DNA of 5,231 bases from positions 1-5,231 of the forward strand of contig JAUQOX010000207.1 in the NCBI GenBank assembly GCA_030550695.1, written 5' to 3'. Numbering within the stretch: position 1 is the first letter of the stretch; each line of letters begins with the position of its first letter. The notes beneath the pieces were generated by a model. It made no database searches, had not been told where the DNA came from, and was given only the letters and a program-made list of their open reading frames with translations. Positions 1 through 4,893 of the stretch are shown here, one piece after another. Source of the DNA: Gemmatimonadota bacterium (GTDB lineage: Bacteria > Gemmatimonadota > Gemmatimonadetes > Longimicrobiales > Gaopeijiaceae). The position numbers were made by a program, and so were the translations under genes.

Positions 1-6
1 GGCAGC

Positions 7-1452
7 ATGTCTGGCCTCAAGATCCTGTTGAAAAGCGAAGATTGGATGTCCCTTTGGGTCGGGCTTCTCCTCTTCATCTTGGCCATGGCCTTGCTCGTAG
101 GGGTGGATCTCCTGGGTTGGGCGGTCAGGACGAATCTTTGGCTCCACCCCGGCCAGGCCCTGGGGCCGGTCTCCAAGACCTTCGCGGCTTGGCCGGGGTG
201 GGTGTCGTTGGTGGCCACTTTCCTGTTCCTCGCGGCGCTGATGGCGCTGGCAGCCCGAGGTCTGGGCTACAAGGTAAGGCGGTTCCTGGCCGGTTTCGGG
301 GTGATCTTCGTCGTCTCCTACTTGTGCTGGTTCCTCGGACACTTTGCCTATGTGGGGGCCACTGCCGATAAGCTGGAAGCCCTGGGGATCGGATGGTCTT
401 TGAACCTGACGGGCGAAGCGGGCTATATCCTGGCCCTGTTGGTGGGTTTGGCCGTGGGGAACTTTTTCCCTGGCCTGGCTGCACGGATTTCGGAAGCCAC
501 CAGGCCGGAACTCTACATCAAGATCGCCATCGTGGTCATGGGGTTGGGCCTCGGCGTAAAAGCCGTGGAAGCCTTGGGTCTGGCCTCCGCCGTGATTTTC
601 CGGGGGCTCTGCGCCATCGTCGAGGCGTACCTGATCTATTGGGCCGTCGTGTATTTTATCGCACGAAAATATTTCCGCTTCAGCAAGGAATGGGCGGCAC
701 CCCTGGCTTCAGGGATCTCCATCTGTGGCGTGTCGGCGGCCATCGCCACGGGGGGGGCCATACGGGCCCGGCCGGTGGTGCCCATCATGGTCTCGTCCCT
801 GGTGGTGATCTTTGCCGTGGTGGAGCTGGTGATCCTTCCCTTCGCCGCCCAGGTCTTCCTTTCCCATGAACCCATGGTGGCGGGGGCCTGGATGGGCCTG
901 GCCGTCAAGACCGATGGTGCGGCGGTGGCTGCGGGTTCCATCACCGATGCCCTGGTCCGGGCCAAAGCCCTGGCAGACACCGGTGTGGCCTGGGAGGAGG
1001 GTTGGATTCTCATGGCCACCACGACGGTGAAGGTGTTCATCGACATCTTCATCGGGGTCTGGGCCTTTGTCCTGGCCATCCTCTGGGTGACCGTCATTGA
1101 CCGGCGCGAGGGGGAGAGGGTACGGGCCGGAGAGATCTGGGATCGGTTCCCCAAGTTTGTCTTGGGGTACGTCGGCACGTTCCTCCTTACCCTGCTCCTC
1201 TGCAGCGCGGTTCCGGAGCTTTTGGGTGCGGCCAAGGAGGCGGCGACCGAGGCGAACGTGTTTCGTCAGCTCTTCTTCGCCATGACCTTCTTCACCATCG
1301 GGGTGGTTTCCAATTTCCGGAAGCTCTGGGAAGAAGGCATCGGTAGGCTGGCGGCCGTGTATGCTCTTTGTCTGTTCGGTTTCATCATTTGGGTCGGACT
1401 GGCCATTTCGTGGATCTTCTTCCATGGGGTCACGCCGCCTGTAGCGGGATGA
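7..1452 (+). CDS. YeiH-family (UPF0324) putative sulfate exporter, long form with extra N-terminal membrane segments
   Basis: Polytopic inner-membrane protein of 481 residues. The part from about residue 135 onward matches the YeiH/UPF0324 family, usually annotated as putative sulfate exporters; the substrate is not firmly established. Seen directly: hydrophobic segments near residues 15-40, 64-84, 93-117, 137-157, 169-190, 195-218, 258-283, 333-364, 385-407, 420-437 and 447-472. A glycine-rich motif ISICGVSAAIATGG (237-250) and WMGLAVKTDGAAVAAG (295-310) sit where the family has its SICG.SA and W.G...HD..QV.AAG-like motifs. Usual family members are about 340-350 residues, so roughly 130 residues carrying about three extra spans lie ahead of the core. 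The ATG at 7 is kept because the following LLKSEDW segment resembles the start of long-form homologues (from memory). Its ribosome site lies outside the window, and an upstream start cannot be excluded. It is followed after 12 bp by a small membrane gene, suggesting co-transcription. Family assignment is confident; substrate and direction of transport are inference. Confidence 0.88.
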   Translation: MSGLKILLKSEDWMSLWVGLLLFILAMALLVGVDLLGWAVRTNLWLHPGQALGPVSKTFAAWPGWVSLVATFLFLAALMALAARGLGYKVRRFLAGFGVIFVVSYLCWFLGHFAYVGATADKLEALGIGWSLNLTGEAGYILALLVGLAVGNFFPGLAARISEATRPELYIKIAIVVMGLGLGVKAVEALGLASAVIFRGLCAIVEAYLIYWAVVYFIARKYFRFSKEWAAPLASGISICGVSAAIATGGAIRARPVVPIMVSSLVVIFAVVELVILPFAAQVFLSHEPMVAGAWMGLAVKTDGAAVAAGSITDALVRAKALADTGVAWEEGWILMATTTVKVFIDIFIGVWAFVLAILWVTVIDRREGERVRAGEIWDRFPKFVLGYVGTFLLTLLLCSAVPELLGAAKEAATEANVFRQLFFAMTFFTIGVVSNFRKLWEEGIGRLAAVYALCLFGFIIWVGLAISWIFFHGVTPPVAG

Positions 1453-1459
1453 GGGGGAG
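1451..1459 (+). promoter_or_regulatory. Ribosome binding site for the 60-residue membrane protein
   Basis: A purine-rich stretch, GAGGGGGAG, ends 5 nt before the ATG at 1465 and overlaps the stop codon of the YeiH-like gene (1450-1452). It supports the small ORF as a real gene and suggests that its translation follows that of the transporter. Confidence 0.6.
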
Positions 1460-1464
1460 TTGAA

Positions 1465-1647
1465 ATGGAAACGAAAGATCAGGTGCCGCGGCTGGCCGAT
1501 GAGATTCGGCGCATGCAGGAAGAGCCTCTCCTGCCCATCGAAAAGAAGCTGATCGCCTGGAGCATCGGCCTGGGGGTGGTCCTCTTGGGGGTCCTGGTCT
1601 GGATCAGCTATACCTTCTTCCCCGCCCAGCAGGGTGCGGTGCGGTGA
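1465..1647 (+). CDS. Small single-span membrane protein between the YeiH-like and HEAT-like genes
   Basis: Sixty-residue protein with no family I can name. Residues 1-28 are charged and probably amphipathic (ADEIRRMQEE at 11-20, then PIEKK at 24-28). One hydrophobic span follows at about 30-53, leaving a short tail ending in R60. The lysine pair just before the span suggests an N-in, C-out single-pass inner-membrane protein. Support for a real gene comes from a good ribosome site 5 nt upstream, tight spacing after the transporter gene (12 bp), and a GTGA overlap of its stop (1645-1647) with the GTG start of the next gene (1644). Its position suggests an accessory subunit or stabiliser of the YeiH-like transporter, which is inference from context only. 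No cleavable signal peptide is evident; the hydrophobic segment lies too deep and looks like a membrane anchor. Confidence 0.75.
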   Translation: METKDQVPRLADEIRRMQEEPLLPIEKKLIAWSIGLGVVLLGVLVWISYTFFPAQQGAVR

Positions 1648-2303
1648 GGGGCTCTCGGCTCAAGCAAGAGCTCCGGGATCTCCTGCAAGCCGGCGATCTG
1701 GAAACGGTGGCCGCGCAAGCGGCCCAAAGGAGGCTTACCCTGGGCCTGTTGGTGGCCCTGACCTTCGATCCGGACCCTCTGGTGGTCTGGCGGGCGGTGG
1801 AAGCCATGGGGCTGGCGGTCAAGATCGTGGGGCGGGAAGATCCCTCCTATGCCCGGGAGCACATGCGGCGGCTCTACTGGCTGATCACCGAAGAGTCGGG
1901 GGGGGTTTTTTGGAAGGCTCCGGAATGCATGGCGGAATGCGCAGCCATGGCCCCCGACATCCTGGCAGATTACATCCCCATTGCCTTTCACCTCCTGGAG
2001 ACCCTGGAGGAGGAGGACCTGGAGCATTTTCGGCCGGGCGCCCTCTGGGCGGTCCGGCGCCTGGCGCCTTGGGCCGGAGCCGACCTTCCCCCCATGATCC
2101 CCCGGGTGGTGGCGAGCCTCGAAGACCCTGATCCGCAGGCCAGGGGCATGGCGGTGTGGTGTCTGGGGGGGATCGGCGAGGCGGGCCGACTCTCGGCCTT
2201 CCCTGACCTCCGCCACGACGAAGGGCGTCTGGTCCTGTATCGCGACCGTCGTCTGGAGGAACTCTCCGTGGGAGAGCTTACCCGCCGGATCCTCGGCTCT
2301 TGA
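1644..2303 (+). CDS. HEAT-repeat-like protein, resembling the DVU0298 family of sulfate reducers
   Basis: Soluble, helix-rich protein of 219 residues without signal peptide or membrane span. HEAT-like units are visible at about 41-56 (FDPDPLVVWRAVEAMG), 130-141 (RPGALWAVRRLA) and 159-179 (LEDPDPQARGMAVWCLGGIG). These have the D.D..VR..A...LG pattern typical of HEAT/PBS-lyase-type repeats. Between them, EESGGVFWKAPECMAE (83-98) is a distinctive segment. From memory it resembles the DESGG..W.APE.(I/M)GE motif of HEAT-like proteins annotated as the DVU0298 family in Desulfovibrio relatives. This name is tentative and the function is unknown; HEAT scaffolds usually bind proteins. The GTG start overlaps the preceding stop (GTGA), with a weak AGGG 9 nt upstream, so translational coupling is likely. 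The 3' end overlaps the convergent cobA-hemD gene by 26 bp. The gene also carries a G8-T6 homopolymer junction (1898-1911). Confidence 0.82.
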   Translation: MRGSRLKQELRDLLQAGDLETVAAQAAQRRLTLGLLVALTFDPDPLVVWRAVEAMGLAVKIVGREDPSYAREHMRRLYWLITEESGGVFWKAPECMAECAAMAPDILADYIPIAFHLLETLEEEDLEHFRPGALWAVRRLAPWAGADLPPMIPRVVASLEDPDPQARGMAVWCLGGIGEAGRLSAFPDLRHDEGRLVLYRDRRLEELSVGELTRRILGS

Positions 2304-2308
2304 GGATC
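2262..2308. terminator. Possible bidirectional terminator: two hairpins at the convergent gene junction
   Basis: Two perfect inverted repeats flank the tail-to-tail overlap. The first is CTCTCC (2262-2267) / GGAGAG (2271-2276) with a 3-nt loop. The second is GATCCTC (2288-2294) / GAGGATC (2302-2308) with a 7-nt loop that runs up to the HEAT gene stop codon. On the minus strand the first hairpin is followed by only a short TTCCTCC. Neither strand has a proper T-tract, so this is not a canonical intrinsic terminator. With genes converging at this point, a stop for one or both transcripts is expected here, but the repeats may also be chance in GC-rich DNA. Confidence 0.3.
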
Positions 2309-3801
2309 GTCTCCACCAAGCCTTCCACCGTGTGGGGATCGGCCTCGGCCGTAGGCGGAAACCCCAAAGATCTCAGGGTAGCCGAGGTCAAGGGGCTGAT
2401 GCTCACGATCCTGCCTCGGGCAAGCAGATCTCCGTAAAGGCGGGCCAAGGCCCGGGCGGTCGGACCGCTGGTCACGGTGATCCAACCCACCTCTCCTGCC
2501 CCGAGGGCGTCGGCCACATCGGGATCCGGGGCCTCCACTTCCACCGTCCGATACACGGCCACCTGGTCCACCGCCGCTCCCAGGGTTTCCAGCTCGTCGG
2601 CCAGGGCCGGCCGGTCGCCCGAAGCCCGGGCCAACAGAAACGCCCCCCCTGGAGCTGCCTCCGCCAGTTGCCGGGCCAGGGCCGCCACGTCCACCCGGTC
2701 GGGGACGAGGTCCGCCCGGACGTGGTGTTCCTTGAGGCGTTCGGCCGTTCCCTGCCCCAAAGCGGCGATCCTGACAGGTGCCAGGGCCCGGACATCCTTG
2801 CCCAGGGAAAAGAGGCGGCCCAGCAAGCCGTCCACGCCGCTCCCCGACGAGAAGACCAGCCAGTCATACTGGTCCAGGCGCTCCAACGCCGCATCGGCAG
2901 GGGTCCAGTCCGCCGGTTCTCCGATCCGGAGGGTGGGCTGGGTCAGGACCTCGGCCCCCAGGAGGGTCAGTCGCTCCCTGAGGCGGGCGGCGGTGGGACG
3001 GGAGCCGGCCACCAGGACCGTCTCGCCGAACAGGGGCCTTTCCTGGAACCAGCTCAACGCCGGAGCCCGATCCACCACCTTCCCCACCACGAAGAGGGAC
3101 GGCGGCCGGATCCGACCCTCCTGGACGACCTCCTCCACGGTGGCCAGGGTGCACTTGACGGTCTGCTGTCTGGCTCGGCTGCACCACTGGACCACGGCCA
3201 CGGGGGTGTCGGGGGGCTTGCCGTTCTCCATGAGGGCCCGCGCCCACGCCCCCGCGGACTTCACGCCCATGTAGAAGACCAAGGTGCCGGGGAAGGAGGC
3301 CAAGGCCCCGTAGTCGAGGGGGGGGCCTTCCTTTTCTCCCCGCTCGTGGCCGGTGACCAAGGCCACCGCCGAAGCGTCTTCGAAGTGGGTGAGGGGGATC
3401 TCGGCGTAGGCCGCCGTGGCCAAGCCGGAGGTGATCCCCGGCACGATCTCGAAGGGGATCCCCGCAGCCCGACAGGCGTCGGCTTCGTCCCCTCCCCGAG
3501 CGAAAATGGAAGGGTCACCCCCCTTGAGCCGGACCACCGTCTTCCCCTCCAGGGCGGCTTGGACCATGAGGGCCGTGATCTCGTCCGGGCTCAGGGAACG
3601 TCCCCGGTCGTGCCGGCCCAGGCGAACGAGTTCGGCCCCCTCCGGGGCGTATTCCAGGAGGGCGGGGTTGGCCAGATAGTCGTACAGGACCAGGTCGGCG
3701 GCCCGAAGACACTGGACGCCCCGGACCGTGATCAGGCCCGGGTCACCCGGGCCGGCTCCCACGAGGTGGACGCTGCCGATTCTGCGGGTGGGTGTGGTCA
3801 T
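2278..3801 (-). CDS. cobA-hemD: Bifunctional uroporphyrinogen-III C-methyltransferase / uroporphyrinogen-III synthase (CobA-HemD fusion)
   Basis: Cytoplasmic 507-residue fusion covering two siroheme/B12 steps. Residues 10-250 are a SAM-dependent tetrapyrrole methyltransferase (SUMT): VHLVGAGPGDPGL at 11-23, VVRLKGGDPSIFARGGDE at 89-106, VPGITS at 120-125, LVTGHE at 148-153 and VFYMGV at 175-180. It methylates uroporphyrinogen III at C2 and C7 to precorrin-2. Residues 255-500 are a HemD domain, which cyclises hydroxymethylbilane with ring D inversion. It shows the two-lobed pattern: VFSSGSGVDGL (316-326), AALGQGTAERL (346-356), TVTSGPTARAL (442-452) and SISPLTSATLRSLG (467-480). The length is normal for such fusions, which are common in anaerobes. 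The ATG is preceded by CAGGAAC, a closely spaced (3-4 nt) Shine-Dalgarno-like match; no other start precedes the first conserved strand. It is the third gene of the minus-strand operon, 102 bp after SirC-CbiX. Because the product is shared by siroheme and cobalamin routes, B12 supply is also possible. Confidence 0.96.
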   Translation of the reverse strand: MTTPTRRIGSVHLVGAGPGDPGLITVRGVQCLRAADLVLYDYLANPALLEYAPEGAELVRLGRHDRGRSLSPDEITALMVQAALEGKTVVRLKGGDPSIFARGGDEADACRAAGIPFEIVPGITSGLATAAYAEIPLTHFEDASAVALVTGHERGEKEGPPLDYGALASFPGTLVFYMGVKSAGAWARALMENGKPPDTPVAVVQWCSRARQQTVKCTLATVEEVVQEGRIRPPSLFVVGKVVDRAPALSWFQERPLFGETVLVAGSRPTAARLRERLTLLGAEVLTQPTLRIGEPADWTPADAALERLDQYDWLVFSSGSGVDGLLGRLFSLGKDVRALAPVRIAALGQGTAERLKEHHVRADLVPDRVDVAALARQLAEAAPGGAFLLARASGDRPALADELETLGAAVDQVAVYRTVEVEAPDPDVADALGAGEVGWITVTSGPTARALARLYGDLLARGRIVSISPLTSATLRSLGFPPTAEADPHTVEGLVETILKSRGSGG

Positions 3802-3846
3802 GTTCCTGCCGGTGGAAAGGGGGGAGGGGGAGAGCCCGAAGGCCGA

Positions 3847-3876
3847 GGCCCCGCCCTCCCGGGAGGGGTTGGGGCC
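3847..3876. promoter_or_regulatory. Strong GC hairpin in the 102-bp gap between sirC-cbiX and cobA-hemD
   Basis: The gap 3802-3903 contains a 14-bp perfect palindrome (3854-3867, CCCTCCCGGGAGGG). It is nested inside a second inverted repeat, GGCCCC (3847-3852) / GGGGCC (3871-3876), forming one interrupted stem. No T-run follows on the minus strand, so a classical terminator is unlikely. It could be an mRNA-stabilising or processing hairpin, an attenuator tuning cobA-hemD relative to the upstream genes, or a dyad for a DNA-binding protein. The role is unknown. The rest of the gap is purine/pyrimidine-rich with no recognisable promoter. Confidence 0.4.
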
Positions 3877-3903
3877 ACGGGTCGGTTCCCGGAGGCGGTG
3901 GGC

Positions 3904-4893
3904 CTAGGGCGCCGAGGCCGCCATGGCCGCCACGAGTTCCGCCAGGCGGGGATCTTCGCCCAAGGGGGGGAGCAACACGAACTCGGCATCGGTGTGTTTT
4001 GCCGCGAGGGCCCTCACCAGGGGTACCACGTCCTTTTCGACGTGGCCTGCGGCGGCCATGAACAGGGGGAGGAGGCGAAAGCGCCCGACGCCCCGGGCCA
4101 GGGCCTGTTCCACCACGGCAGGCAGGGTGGGCTGGGAGAACTGGATGTAGGCCACCGCCACCTCCTGGGGAAAGATCCTCTCCCGGGTCAGGCCCGCCAA
4201 CCGCTCCAGGGTATCCCTCCACTCCCGGTCGCGGCTGCCGTGGGCCACGAGGATGAGGAGGGGAGGGGGGGGAAGAGAAGAGCTCTTGGATCCGGGTGCC
4301 GAGGGGGGTAGAGGCGCTCCCCTTTCCGCCTTACCGAGCGAACCCGGAGGTCCCTCCTCCGACGAGATCCGGACGGCCTGGCCCCGCTCTTGGGGGCCCG
4401 CCCTTCCCGGGCCTGCCACGGAAGGCGCCGCTCCCGCCAGGACCGCCGCCATCCGGTCCCGCACCTGTCGCGCTCGGGCCGGGTCCCGCCCGTCGGTAAA
4501 GACGGCCACCAGGAAGTCTTCCTCCCGGTGGAGGGCGCCGAAGATGACCCCGGACCGCTCGGCGGCGGAGGCGTCGCAGACCAGGACCCCCCGGGCCTCG
4601 GCCTCCCGCACCACGGCCTCGTTGACCCCCCCCTCGTCGGTGGCGGCCACGGCCAGGAAGGCCCCCTCCAGGTGCTCGCCCCGGAAGGGCTCCCGGGCCC
4701 AGCGGATTCGGCCTTGGGCGGCCAGGGCCTGAAGTTCTTCCCGGGCTTGGGGAGCCACCACCAAGACCCTGGCCTGGGCCAGAAGAAGGGTCTGTACCTT
4801 TCGAGCCCCCACCCCCCCGCCCCCCACCACCACGCAGGGTCGGTCGGCCAGGCGGAGGCCTAGGGGAAGGAAGGCCAGGGGAGAGGGGCTCAC
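3904..4893 (-). CDS. sirC-cbiX: Precorrin-2 dehydrogenase (SirC/Met8-like) fused to sirohydrochlorin cobalto/ferrochelatase CbiX
   Basis: Predicted 329-residue cytoplasmic fusion. Residues 1-155 are an NAD-binding precorrin-2 dehydrogenase as in CysG-N/Met8/SirC: Rossmann motif VVVGGGGVGARKV (21-33), AATDEGGVNEAV (83-94), LVCDAS (104-109; D107 aligns with the catalytic Asp of this family, by my reading) and VAVFTDGRDPARARQVRDR (129-147). Residues 160-209 are a Pro/Gly/Ser-rich low-complexity linker. Residues 211-329 are a short, single-domain CbiX: LVAHGSRD (215-222, likely catalytic H218), the sequence AYIQFSQPTLP (248-258), and LPLFMAAAGHVEKDV (275-289, second metal-site H284). Together they turn precorrin-2 into sirohydrochlorin and then insert Fe or Co. 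The start is set at the GTG at 4893 because its GTGA overlaps the upstream stop (4890-4892) and AAAGGA lies 11 nt upstream. A longer frame to 4965 would run far into the upstream gene and adds only non-family residues. Metal choice cannot be read from sequence; a siroheme context favours iron. Confidence 0.93.
   Translation of the reverse strand: MSPSPLAFLPLGLRLADRPCVVVGGGGVGARKVQTLLLAQARVLVVAPQAREELQALAAQGRIRWAREPFRGEHLEGAFLAVAATDEGGVNEAVVREAEARGVLVCDASAAERSGVIFGALHREEDFLVAVFTDGRDPARARQVRDRMAAVLAGAAPSVAGPGRAGPQERGQAVRISSEEGPPGSLGKAERGAPLPPSAPGSKSSSLPPPPLLILVAHGSRDREWRDTLERLAGLTRERIFPQEVAVAYIQFSQPTLPAVVEQALARGVGRFRLLPLFMAAAGHVEKDVVPLVRALAAKHTDAEFVLLPPLGEDPRLAELVAAMAASAP

Noticed and set aside
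709..1425. 238-codon open frame on the minus strand inside the YeiH-like gene
   Set aside because: The product is a low-complexity, highly charged sequence rich in Gly, His and Asp with no domain. The opposite strand encodes a convincing membrane transporter.
1608..2216. 202-codon minus-strand frame opposite the HEAT-like gene
   Set aside because: It has no domain and biased His/Pro/Gly/Arg composition. The plus-strand frame has HEAT-like repeats and a coupled start.
3802..3903. Cobalamin or other riboswitch in the intergenic gap
   Set aside because: The gap is only 102 bp, and I could find no B12-box-like or other known riboswitch core on the minus strand, only a simple GC hairpin.
2332..4311. 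659-codon open frame on the plus strand
   Set aside because: It lies antisense to cobA-hemD and sirC-cbiX, both of which have clear family motifs. Its product is a Gly/Pro/Arg/His-rich sequence with no recognisable domain, as expected from the reverse strand of GC-rich coding DNA.
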